Positions 1 to 6,812 of a DNA stretch of 11,936 nt are shown here, piece after piece. Numbering within the stretch: position 1 is the stretch's first letter; every line of letters begins with the position of its first letter. A program made the position numbers and the translations under genes. This DNA comes from Deltaproteobacteria bacterium. GTDB lineage: Bacteria > Desulfobacterota > GWC2-55-46. Below the pieces are notes generated by a model that was given only the letters and a program-made list of their open reading frames with translations, did not search any database and was not told the origin of the DNA. The stretch spans positions 1-11,936 of the forward strand of contig JACREV010000125.1 of assembly GCA_016218095.1 (NCBI GenBank), given 5' to 3'.

Positions 1-2
1 AC

Positions 3-710
3 ATATACTTCGCGTACCGTCCCAGGGTCGGTATCGAGACCGCGGTCGGGCAGGATGACGTCCAGAGGCTTTTCATGATCTTAAGCCCCAGGTACAGGGA
101 CCTTTACAGGCTTATAACAATAGGCCGGAAGGAGTTGCCCGATACCGAGACGCGCGAAAGGAACTGGGGTTTCGTCAAAAGGGTCGGCAGAAACCCGGAG
201 GATGTCGAAGACGAGCTCGACGAAGAGGTCTACAAGACGAAGACAAGGGGTACAAGACTCCTGCCTGCGGCAAGGCCCGCTGGGGAGGGGGTCTATGAGA
301 TAGCGAAACACGGCGACCATACGCACCTCGCCTACGCGCTCGAGCTCCCGAAAAGGCCGGGCAAGGTCCAGGAGGAGTTCAATATAGAAGAGGAGGGCAG
401 TTACATCATCACGGTAAAGAATCCTGAAAAGCCCGCACCTGAGGGAGCGGGTCTCAATGAGGAGCAGAAGGCGGAGTTTCCCCAGAGGCTGATAAAGAGG
501 TTCGAGGGCAGGAGCTTCGTGAACGCAGAGCCTACGGAGTTCCTCGACTACGAGGGGGCAGAGCTCGTCCTTGTGGGGGCGAGGGAGGGATCCGGAATCG
601 AACTCAAGCCCGAGTCAGAGACCGAGGCGTCGGCAGAGATCTTCAGGGACCTTAAGCTGGAAAGGGAGAAGCACCCTGTAAAGCCGCTCTTTGAAGGCGA
701 GTGGGAATAA
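3..710 (+). CDS. Conserved protein of unknown function, 5'-truncated by the window edge
   Basis: I recognise no named domain and assign no function. The frame is open from base 3, before the first ATG at 75. The 24 codons upstream of that ATG encode protein-like sequence (YFAYRPRV, then QDDVQRLF) continuous with the rest, so the ATG is probably internal and the gene begins outside the window. The visible 235 residues form a soluble, charged protein without membrane segments. Distinctive stretches are LYRLITIGRKELPD, WGFVKRVGRNPEDVEDELDEE, KTRGTR, PAARPAGEGVYEI, HGDHTHLAYALELP and EEEGSYIITVKNPE. From memory this pattern belongs to a conserved hypothetical family of about 230-250 residues in Proteobacteria. 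The acidic C-terminus ends at TAA 708-710, ten bases from the stop of the convergent Acg-like gene, with no visible terminator between them. Coding status is secure; function is unknown. Confidence 0.85.
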   Translation: MYFAYRPRVGIETAVGQDDVQRLFMILSPRYRDLYRLITIGRKELPDTETRERNWGFVKRVGRNPEDVEDELDEEVYKTKTRGTRLLPAARPAGEGVYEIAKHGDHTHLAYALELPKRPGKVQEEFNIEEEGSYIITVKNPEKPAPEGAGLNEEQKAEFPQRLIKRFEGRSFVNAEPTEFLDYEGAELVLVGAREGSGIELKPESETEASAEIFRDLKLEREKHPVKPLFEGEWE

Positions 711-720
711 AGCGCGCGGG

Positions 721-1743
721 TCAGGCCTCTTGCAAAATGACCTCTGACAGGGCCCTTCTCGGCGTGGGTCTGACCTCGGGGCCGTAACCCATCCTGAGGA
801 TGATCTGCGGGTGGCCTTTGCCCGTTATCTCCTTGAGCCTCGGCCTTAACGTCGAGACCTCGATGGGCTGATTCAGAAATGAGGCGTATATGCCGTTGAG
901 ACAGGCGGTGAGGAGCGTCCTTTCAAGCGCGGTACCTGCGTTTATCCAGGAGGCGGGGGTATCGTCCCCGGTGCAGAGCACGGTAAGCAAGGGCGAGCCT
1001 TCGGCGAGCTGTCTGTCCCGCGCGGCCTGCCCTTTCCCCCAGTCGAACGTCCTGATGACGAGGGGACTTGCGTATGATACGCTGTCGCTTATGCCGAAGG
1101 CGTAGCCAGGCATCCCGTCCCGGCTCCGCGTCCTGTTCGAGTGTACCCAGGAGGCGAGCTCTCTCCTGAAAAGACGGGACCCTGCCTGTATCCTGTCGCC
1201 TTCGGCGACGAGGTCGGCGACCTTAAGCCTCTCTTCCAGGGAATCACACGTATAAAGCCAGGCCCCTTCGATGGAGGCGGCCTGCTCTATCCTATCTTTC
1301 ACGTCAGGCGGCACGCCTGTCTTCTGAAAAGGCATCCTGTTGGTCCTCCTCATTTTAATCGACTCAAAGAGACGCGCCTCGTCTTCGCTCTCCCCGTCCT
1401 TTCCGGCGATGGTAACGCGCGCCAGCAGGTCCGGGTTCGAGCGGACCGGCAGGACCTCGACCGAGTATCCGTAATCGAACCTGCTCAAGGCGGCCCTGAG
1501 ATTGAAGAGCGCCGCTCCACAGCTTATTGTAAGCGCCCTGTCCTCGGGGTCGACGACCGGCAACGCCCGCGTCCTGTCGGCGTATATCTCGACAGTCGGG
1601 CCCTTTACGTCAAAGAGCCACGGCTGGGTGTTGTGGCTCGAAGGCGCCAGTACCGCGTAGTTGAGGAGGAATCTCAGCCGCTCCTCGACCCCGCCCTTTT
1701 CTGGAAAGTTCCTTTCATCGGCGTCCCACGGGCTTCCAGGCAT
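721..1743 (-). CDS. Acg-family FMN-binding nitroreductase-like protein
   Basis: The 340-residue product looks like the duplicated nitroreductase fold of the Acg (Rv2032-type) family, which binds FMN. The mycobacterial prototype is thought to sequester FMN rather than to catalyse efficient reduction, so no reaction is assigned. Visible hallmarks are APSSHNTQPW (residues 33-42), the usual N-terminal flavin-contact motif, then SCGAALFNLR (74-83), RRTNR (132-136), NQPIE (291-295), PQIILRMGYG (312-321) and PTPRR (327-331). There is no signal peptide or membrane segment, and the length is normal for the family. The ATG at 1743 is preceded by a G-rich ribosome site (GGGGGTGG). It lies 91 nt downstream of the sugE remnant on the same strand, so it could be the last gene of the murI operon, but a weak hairpin and a possible -10 in the gap suggest separate transcription. 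The family call is firm; the role is open. Confidence 0.88.
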   Translation of the reverse strand: MPGSPWDADERNFPEKGGVEERLRFLLNYAVLAPSSHNTQPWLFDVKGPTVEIYADRTRALPVVDPEDRALTISCGAALFNLRAALSRFDYGYSVEVLPVRSNPDLLARVTIAGKDGESEDEARLFESIKMRRTNRMPFQKTGVPPDVKDRIEQAASIEGAWLYTCDSLEERLKVADLVAEGDRIQAGSRLFRRELASWVHSNRTRSRDGMPGYAFGISDSVSYASPLVIRTFDWGKGQAARDRQLAEGSPLLTVLCTGDDTPASWINAGTALERTLLTACLNGIYASFLNQPIEVSTLRPRLKEITGKGHPQIILRMGYGPEVRPTPRRALSEVILQEA

Positions 1744-1782
1744 TTTCCACCCCCGAAGTCTCTCTGAGATTTACACAATCAG

Positions 1783-1815
1783 ATTATGCCAGAAAAATTC
1801 ACCGGCGCTTGTGAA
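1783..1815 (-). promoter_or_regulatory. Possible weak promoter of the Acg-like gene
   Basis: On the minus strand a CATAAT (1788-1783) sits about 40 nt upstream of the Acg-like ATG. A TTCACA (1815-1810) resembles a -35 box, but the 21-nt spacer is too long for a good sigma-70 site. The -10 alone may be real; the pair is weak. Confidence 0.2.
1793..1815 (-). terminator. Weak candidate terminator after the sugE remnant
   Basis: Read on the minus strand, TTCAC and GTGAA form a 5-bp stem with an 8-nt loop, followed directly by TTTTT. The stem is short and A/T-rich, so termination would be inefficient. Its place, just after the sugE remnant and before the Acg-like gene, is where the murI operon might end. 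Confidence 0.3.
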
Positions 1816-1834
1816 GGCGATGAGGGCCGTCAGT

Positions 1835-1994
1835 TCAGTGCCCGGAGGTGACCTTGAGCCCGATGATGCCCGCGACCATCGCGCCGATAGTTGCGACCGA
1901 CGGCAGGAGACGGGTGAAGTTCATCGTGTATTTGAGTCCGAGCCCATGCTATCTCGAACGCACCGGCGAGGAGGAGGTATACCCAGTCCATCAT
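1835..1994 (-). pseudogene. sugE: sugE/gdx small multidrug-resistance transporter remnant (frameshifted, internally deleted)
   Basis: The intact family (SugE/Gdx, about 105 residues, four membrane helices) exports guanidinium and some quaternary ammonium ions across the inner membrane. Here the minus strand from 1991 encodes MDWVYLLLAGAFEIAWA, a recognisable first helix with the essential Glu. A frame change (two bases lost, or one gained) near 1942 follows, and the next frame reads GLGLKYT, then FTRLLPSVATI (start of helix 2). The sequence then jumps to AGIIGLKVTSGH and TGA at 1837-1835, which matches the end of helix 4. The rest of helix 2, helix 3 and most of helix 4 (about 50 residues) are missing. 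The start is ATG at 1994 or 1991, after AGGAAGAG, and overlaps the aspartase stop as ATGA, so the ancestral gene was translationally coupled to aspartase. The frameshift alone could be a sequencing error; the internal loss could not. Non-functional as a transporter. Confidence 0.8.
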
Positions 1995-3406
1995 CTCTTC
2001 CTGAGCCTCTTAAGGTCCGCGGGGGCCGTTATCAGGGCGGGGTCCATGAGCCGGTCCCATTCCTTCCCGGTCATTATGCCTTTCTCGATCACCGTATCCT
2101 TTATCGTCTTTCCGGTACGAAGGGCCTCCTTCGCGACGGAGGCCGCCCTTTCGTACCCGATGAAGGTGTTAAGGACCGTCGCAAGCCCGGCGGACCCCTC
2201 GAAGAAGAGAGAGCACCTTTTCTCATCCGCCTTTATTCCGGCCACACACTTAGCCGTAAAAGCGGATATGGCGGATCCGAGTATCTCTATCGACTGGAGT
2301 ATGTTGTAGTTTACGACAGGCCCCATCACGTTCAATTCGAGCTGGCCGGCCTGTGCGGCCATGGCGACGGCGGTGTCATTGCCGATAGCCTGGAACGAGA
2401 CCATGGCGAGCATCTCTGCCATGACCGGGTTGACCTTGCCGGGCATGATGGATGAGCCGGGCTGGACCGCGGGCAAGCTTATCTCTCCGAGCCCCGTGTT
2501 CGGGCCGGAGCTCAAGAGCCTCAAGTCATTTGACACGCGGATGAGCTCGAGGCTCAAGTTCCTGAGCTCCCCTGAGAAGGAGCTGAAATCAGCGAGGCTG
2601 TTCAACGCCTCAAAAGGGTCGTCTGCCTTTACAAGGCGCACCCCCGCGGCCTTCGAAAGCTCTTTTGTGACGGTGTCCCTGTACCTGGGGTGGGTATTCA
2701 TGCCGGTGCCCGCGGCGGTGGCGCCGAGGCCGACGCGCCTTATGCGGTCGAGGGCCGATTTGATGCGGAGCGCAGAGTTTGCGATGGCTGAAGCGTAGGA
2801 GCCGAACTCCTCTCCGAGTGTCACGGGGACAGCGTCCTGGAGGTGGGTCCTCCCGGATTTTATGATGGAAGAGAATTCCTTCGATTTATTTCTGAGCTCG
2901 GCCTCAAACGAGGCGAGGGGGGAGGTCAGGTTGTCCGAGGAAAGGATGATGGCGAGCCGTAACGCCGTGGGCATCGTGTCGTTCGTCGACTGGCTCCTGT
3001 TGACATGGTCGTTTGGGTGTACGAGCGAGTAGTCGCCTTTTTTGCCGCCGAGGAGCTCTGTCGCCCTGTTGGCGACGACCTCGTTAGCGTTCATGTTGTG
3101 CGACGTCCCGGCCCCGGCCTGGTAGACGTCGACGATGAACTCTTCATCGAAGAGGCCTTCGGCGACCTCCTTGGAGGCGCTCATTATCGCGTTAGCGATC
3201 TTCTTGTCGAGGAGGCCGAGTTTGAGGTTCGCGGAAGCGGAGGCGTACTTCACAAGGGCCGTAGCCCTTATGAATACCCGCTTGGGCCTGAGGCCGCTTA
3301 TTTGAAAGTTCTCGTGCGCGCGTAGCGTCTGTATCCCGTAGTAGGCGTCCGCCGGGACCGTACGCTCGCCGAGAGAGTCTTTCTCGCGTCTGAACCTTTC
3401 AGGCAT
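1991..3406 (-). CDS. aspA: Aspartate ammonia-lyase (fumarase/aspartase superfamily)
   Basis: Predicted cytoplasmic homotetramer that reversibly splits L-aspartate into fumarate and ammonia. The 471-residue length is typical. Residues line up with those described for Bacillus aspartase: T101 in GAGTS (97-102), S140-T141 in SQSTND, T187-H188 in GRTHLQD, and the mobile SS loop GSSIMPGKVNP (317-327) with catalytic-base S318, K324 and N326. The N-terminal GIQTLRAHENF, the GAGTS (rather than GSGTQ) and GNDTAVAMAAQAGQLELNVM favour aspartase over class II fumarase. PGKVNP in the loop is shared with fumarases, where enterobacterial aspartase has PAKVNP, so fumarase is the main alternative. The ATG at 3406 lies 19 nt after the GerM-like stop; the ribosome site is weak (GCGGG). 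The stop TGA overlaps the ATG of the sugE remnant. It is the third cistron of the murI operon. Confidence 0.88.
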   Translation of the reverse strand: MPERFRREKDSLGERTVPADAYYGIQTLRAHENFQISGLRPKRVFIRATALVKYASASANLKLGLLDKKIANAIMSASKEVAEGLFDEEFIVDVYQAGAGTSHNMNANEVVANRATELLGGKKGDYSLVHPNDHVNRSQSTNDTMPTALRLAIILSSDNLTSPLASFEAELRNKSKEFSSIIKSGRTHLQDAVPVTLGEEFGSYASAIANSALRIKSALDRIRRVGLGATAAGTGMNTHPRYRDTVTKELSKAAGVRLVKADDPFEALNSLADFSSFSGELRNLSLELIRVSNDLRLLSSGPNTGLGEISLPAVQPGSSIMPGKVNPVMAEMLAMVSFQAIGNDTAVAMAAQAGQLELNVMGPVVNYNILQSIEILGSAISAFTAKCVAGIKADEKRCSLFFEGSAGLATVLNTFIGYERAASVAKEALRTGKTIKDTVIEKGIMTGKEWDRLMDPALITAPADLKRLRKR

Positions 3407-3425
3407 TTGGTTTCCCGCTGGCAGG

Positions 3426-4001
3426 TTATTTTCTTATGACCTTCATGTCCGGCTTAAGGGGCTGGCTTATGTCTATGTGGCCCTTCAATGTCTCCTCTTT
3501 CCTCCCCTGGATGAGCAGTTGGACCTCCTCTATCTCCGGGAAGTTGAGCGCAACGGTATTCACTATAGAGTATATCGTCAAAATCTCGCCTGTGGAGCCG
3601 CCGGGGTGGTCCTCGGAGACCTCCTTGCTGAGGTCGATAGAGGCAAGCGGTTGTTTTATGTCGACCCTTAAGACCCTTGTCGCCTCGGGGACTGTCCCGT
3701 CCCCTTCCTTGATAACGGCCTTTACGGCCTCGCGCACCTCGCTCTCCATGGACCCCTCGGGTATCCGCGCCTTTTTGGCCACAAGACGCTCTCCCTCTTC
3801 GTCGACGATAAAGAGGCTTATCTCCCTTGAGGGCCTTTCCCAGGGCTTTCGCCCGCCGAAAAAGGAGAGGATTATGAGCCCCGCGATGATGGTGACGACC
3901 GCCGCTATGACGACCGTAAGCGCGCCGGAGCCTTTGCCGGACCGCTTCTTCTTCGGTTTCGGCTTATTTTTTTCTTTTTCGGGTCTCTTCTTTTTTGCCA
4001 T
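3426..4001 (-). CDS. GerM-domain membrane-anchored protein
   Basis: The 191-residue protein has a very Lys-rich cytoplasmic tail (residues 3-23), one membrane helix (about 27-48, ALTVVIAAVVTIIAGLII) and an extracytoplasmic GerM domain (about 60-185). The GerM signature is visible as STGEILTIYSIVNTVALNFP (136-155), then EVQLLIQG (159-166) and TLKGHIDIS (171-179). GerM was named for a Bacillus sporulation/germination lipoprotein, but the domain is widespread in non-spore-formers and its biochemical role is unresolved, so a spore role should not be assumed. It sits 6 nt after murI and 19 nt before aspA, so it is co-transcribed. Linkage to murI suggests an envelope or peptidoglycan role (inference). 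The ATG at 4001 gives the complete basic tail plus helix; its ribosome site (AAGG, 13 nt away) is poor, consistent with coupling to murI. Confidence 0.85.
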   Translation of the reverse strand: MAKKKRPEKEKNKPKPKKKRSGKGSGALTVVIAAVVTIIAGLIILSFFGGRKPWERPSREISLFIVDEEGERLVAKKARIPEGSMESEVREAVKAVIKEGDGTVPEATRVLRVDIKQPLASIDLSKEVSEDHPGGSTGEILTIYSIVNTVALNFPEIEEVQLLIQGRKEETLKGHIDISQPLKPDMKVIRK

Positions 4002-4007
4002 ATGTGA

Positions 4008-4880
4008 TTATTGGCCTTCGAGATTGGCTAGTTCCGCGCTATCGAGACCGTCCCCGTAGAACCTCCTGCCGACGTGCAGGAACCGTTCAGGTGAGTCGGT
4101 CACGAAGAAGCCGTGGGAGGCCGTACCCTTCGCGTCGTTCAGTATACCTTTTCCTGTCAGCACCCGCATCACTTCCGCGGCCGTAGCTTCAGCCGAGTCT
4201 ATGAGCGCAACCCCCTCTCCCATGCAATCGGAGATGGCCTCTTTCAGAAGCGGGTAGTGGGTACAGCCGAGGACGAGGGTGTCGATCCCCTCTTTTTTCA
4301 AACCCCGAAGGTAATGCTCCACGGTAAGGCGGGCCACGTCGTTCGACGTCCAGCCCTCCTCGGCGAGAGGGACGAAGAGGGGGCATGCCTTGGTGAATAT
4401 GACCATCTTGCTCGTCCTTATCTCGAAGTACCTGTCGAGCGACCTCTCTCCATGCTCCTTTATCTCAACGGTCTCGTCGTTTCGTAAGGCGTTCATGGCG
4501 TTTACGTACGAGTTGCTCTTGATCGTCCCCTCTGTGCCTATTACCCCTATCCTCCCCGAGCGGGTCAGGTTCAGCGCGGCCTTTGCCCCTGGCTCGATGA
4601 CGCCGATTACCGGGATATCGAGCTCTTCTTTCAGGCGCGGCACCGCGTAAGCCGAGGCGGTGTTGCAGGCCGCGACCAGCATCTTTATCCCGCGCTTCTG
4701 GAGAAAGTCGGCTATCTCGAAGGAGTACCTCTCTATCGCCTCCTTCGACTTCGAGCCGTACGGGACGCGCGCCGTATCTCCGAGATAGATGGTATTCTCG
4801 TTTGGAAGGAGCCTTGTTATCTCGCGCAGCACCGTGAGCCCGCCTATGCCTGAGTCAAATACCCCGATAGGGTTTTTCAT
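4008..4880 (-). CDS. murI: Glutamate racemase
   Basis: Cytoplasmic, cofactor-independent racemase that makes D-glutamate for peptidoglycan precursors. With the ATG at 4880 the product has 290 residues. The N-terminal GVFDSGIGGLTVLRE carries Asp9; the first catalytic Cys is C72 in VAACNTAS and the second is C206 in LGCTHYPLL with H208 beside it. LGDTARVPYG and ACPLFVPLAEEG are also family-typical. Everything needed for the two-base mechanism is present and the length is normal or slightly long. A TTG at 4889 would add three residues; I prefer the ATG because family members begin directly before this glycine-rich strand. Neither start has a strong ribosome site. It is the first gene of the murI-gerM-aspA operon and is divergent from polX. 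Confidence 0.95.
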   Translation of the reverse strand: MKNPIGVFDSGIGGLTVLREITRLLPNENTIYLGDTARVPYGSKSKEAIERYSFEIADFLQKRGIKMLVAACNTASAYAVPRLKEELDIPVIGVIEPGAKAALNLTRSGRIGVIGTEGTIKSNSYVNAMNALRNDETVEIKEHGERSLDRYFEIRTSKMVIFTKACPLFVPLAEEGWTSNDVARLTVEHYLRGLKKEGIDTLVLGCTHYPLLKEAISDCMGEGVALIDSAEATAAEVMRVLTGKGILNDAKGTASHGFFVTDSPERFLHVGRRFYGDGLDSAELANLEGQ

Positions 4881-4917
4881 AATATTCAAAATCCGAGTGG
4901 ACTTTTTATTGTCCTTG

Positions 4918-4948
4918 AGTGTATGTAATTACCGGACCGCGATGTCAA
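4918..4948 (-). promoter_or_regulatory. Candidate promoter of the murI operon
   Basis: On the minus strand a consensus -35 box TTGACA (4948-4943) is followed, after a long 19-nt spacer, by TACACT (4923-4918, four of six matches to the -10 consensus). The -35 is convincing; the -10 and spacing are not. It lies about 40 nt upstream of the chosen murI start. Confidence 0.35.
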
Positions 4949-4967
4949 CTACGGCGCGGTAAGCCGG
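4932..4967. promoter_or_regulatory. Interrupted dyad between murI and polX
   Basis: CCGGACCGCG (4932-4941) is mirrored by CGCGGT (4955-4960) and, after AAG, CCGG (4964-4967). This gives a 6-bp perfect arm plus a 4-bp outer arm around a 13-nt centre that contains the putative murI -35 box. A polX -10-like TATAAT follows at 4984-4989. The position fits an operator shared by the divergent genes, but no known binding site is recognised. Confidence 0.25.
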
Positions 4968-5024
4968 AAAAACCCGTTTATTATATAATTAATAGAGGAA
5001 AACTGCAAAGGAAAGGGGAAGAAG

Positions 5025-6761
5025 GTGGAGAACCCTGAGATAGCGCGCGTATTCCATGAGATAGCCGACCTCCTGGAGATAAAAGGGGGAGACATCTTTA
5101 GGATCCGCTCATACAGGAACGCGGGGCTCGTTGTCGAGGGGCTCGCCGAATCCTTGCGCTCGCTCTATGAAAAAAACGGAGAGGAAGGGCTCAAGCACAT
5201 ACCCGGCATAGGGGAATCGACCCGCGCAAAGGTCATCGAGATGCTCACGACCGGAGAGTGCGCCTATCACGACGAGCTCTTGAGGGAGATACCGGCGGGG
5301 ATGCTGGAGATGATAAGGGTTGCGTCTTTGGGCCCGAAAAAGGCGGCGTCGCTCCACAAGGAGCTCGGCATATCCTCTATCGACGAGCTCGAGCGCGCGG
5401 CAAGGGAAGAGAAGATACGGGAGCTCCCGGGCTTCGGCGAGGTGACTGAAAAAAAGATATTGAAGGGCATAGAGGACTTAAAGTCCGTCTCCAGAAAGTT
5501 CAAGCTCTCGGTCGCCCTCCATTACGGGGAAGTATTCAGGGATTATATGAAGACCGTCCCCGGCATATACGAGATAGTCCCTTCAGGGAGCTTACGGAGA
5601 TGGAAGGAGGAGGTCGGGGACCTCGATATCCTCACAACCTGCAAAGACCCGAAGGCCGTGATGGAGAGGTTTCTCTCGCATCCGGAGATACGGGACGTGC
5701 TCGCCAAAGGCGAGACGAAGTCGACGGTGGTCCTGAAAAACGGCCTTCAGGTCGACCTCCGCGTGCTTGAAAAAAAGTCGTTCGGCGCGGCTCTGCAGTA
5801 CTTTACCGGGTCGAAATCTCACAACGTCGCCATCCGCGACAGGGCAAAGAGGATGGGGCTTAAGGTGAGCGAGTACGGGGTATTCGAGTCCGAAACGGAT
5901 AAGTGGGTCGCAGGCCGTAAGGAAGAGGACGTCTACAGGGCCGTGGGGCTCCCGTGGATACCGCCGGAGATCCGTGAGATGAAGGGCGAGATAGAGGCCG
6001 CCCTTGAGGGGAGGCTCCCGAAACCGCTTATGGCCGAGGAGATCAGGGGCGACCTCCATGTGCACACCAGGGAGAGCGACGGCGGCTTCACGCTGGACGC
6101 CATGGCCGAGGCGGCGATCGACATGGGCTACGAGTATATCGCAGTCACAGACCACTCGAAGGCGGTGGGCATCGCCCACGGGCTTGACGAGGCGCGCATA
6201 CTCGCTCAGATGGAGTATGTGGATGACTTCAACAAACACCTTAAGAAGAAAGGCAAAAGATTCAGGGTCCTGAAGGGGAGCGAGGTCGACATAAGGGCCG
6301 ACGGGACGCTCGACCACCCTGAAAAGGTCTTGAAGGCCCTCGACTGCGTCGTCGCCTCAGTCCATTCAGGCTTCGGGATGGGCAAAAAGGAGATGACCGC
6401 GAGGATAGTAAAGGCCATCAGGACCGGACTAGTAAACATAATCGCCCACCCTACCGGCAGGCTCATCGGAGAGAGGTCGCCGTACGAGGTCGATATGGAC
6501 GCGGTCATGATCGAGGCGAAGGAACACAACGTCGCTTTGGAGCTCAACGCATACCCGGACCGGCTCGACCTCAACGACATCCACTTGAGGCTCGCAAAGG
6601 ACAAGGGCGTCAAGATCGCGATCTCCACCGACGCGCACTCGATAAACCACATGAAGAATATCGTCTACGGCATACACACCGCGCGCAGGGGGTGGATAGA
6701 GAAGGGGGACGTGATAAACACGTTGCCGTTGAAGGGGCTGATGAAGTTCCTTAAGGGCTAA
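5025..6761 (+). CDS. polX: DNA polymerase/3'-5' exonuclease PolX (family X polymerase with PHP domain)
   Basis: Bacterial PolX is a gap-filling repair polymerase whose C-terminal PHP domain is a Mn2+-dependent 3'-5' exonuclease and can act at abasic sites. The 578-residue protein is full length. In order it has an N-terminal 8-kDa-like region (MENPEIARVFHEIADLLEIK), helix-hairpin-helix segments at HIPGIGE (58-64), SLGPKKA (101-107) and LPGFGE (134-139), the nucleotidyltransferase motif SGSLRR (187-192) with catalytic D199 and D201, and D244 in VDLRV. The PHP ligands are all visible: H345 and H347 (DLHVHT), D352, D376-H377, E420, H447, H475, and D536 with H538, so both activities are predicted intact. 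The start is GTG at 5025, after AAGGGGAAGAAG; no later Met keeps the N-terminal domain. It is a single-gene unit, divergent from murI. Confidence 0.96.
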   Translation: MENPEIARVFHEIADLLEIKGGDIFRIRSYRNAGLVVEGLAESLRSLYEKNGEEGLKHIPGIGESTRAKVIEMLTTGECAYHDELLREIPAGMLEMIRVASLGPKKAASLHKELGISSIDELERAAREEKIRELPGFGEVTEKKILKGIEDLKSVSRKFKLSVALHYGEVFRDYMKTVPGIYEIVPSGSLRRWKEEVGDLDILTTCKDPKAVMERFLSHPEIRDVLAKGETKSTVVLKNGLQVDLRVLEKKSFGAALQYFTGSKSHNVAIRDRAKRMGLKVSEYGVFESETDKWVAGRKEEDVYRAVGLPWIPPEIREMKGEIEAALEGRLPKPLMAEEIRGDLHVHTRESDGGFTLDAMAEAAIDMGYEYIAVTDHSKAVGIAHGLDEARILAQMEYVDDFNKHLKKKGKRFRVLKGSEVDIRADGTLDHPEKVLKALDCVVASVHSGFGMGKKEMTARIVKAIRTGLVNIIAHPTGRLIGERSPYEVDMDAVMIEAKEHNVALELNAYPDRLDLNDIHLRLAKDKGVKIAISTDAHSINHMKNIVYGIHTARRGWIEKGDVINTLPLKGLMKFLKG

Positions 6762-6791
6762 AAAAAACGCGGGGCCTTTCGGCCCCGCGTT
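6761..6791 (-). terminator. Strong intrinsic terminator between polX and corC
   Basis: AACGCGGGGCC (6766-6776) and GGCCCCGCGTT (6781-6791) form a perfect 11-bp stem with a TTTC loop. Seven A residues (6761-6767) become a U-run when read on the minus strand, so it is a textbook terminator for corC. Read on the plus strand it has only a short T stretch but probably also ends polX. Confidence 0.85.
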
Positions 6792-6812
6792 CCAAATCGC
6801 TATCGCTCAACA

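Noticed and set aside
1141..1767. Plus-strand reading frame of about 200 codons opposite the Acg-like gene
   Set aside because: Low-complexity shadow; the minus strand carries clear Acg-family motifs throughout.
1770..1792. Sigma-54 type promoter upstream of the Acg-like gene (TGGCAT followed by TTG)
   Set aside because: The spacing between the GG and GC-type elements is wrong by about two bases and the second element is incomplete.
3426..4001. GerM-like gene as evidence of a spore-forming organism
   Set aside because: GerM domains are common in non-sporulating bacteria, and no sporulation gene is present in the window.
4881..4889. TTG start that would extend murI by three residues
   Set aside because: An ATG three codons later matches where family members begin, and neither site has a better ribosome signal.
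5592..6317. Antisense reading frame of about 240 codons opposite polX
   Set aside because: No ribosome site and no family resemblance; it is a GC-bias shadow of the polX coding frame, whose catalytic residues are all intact.
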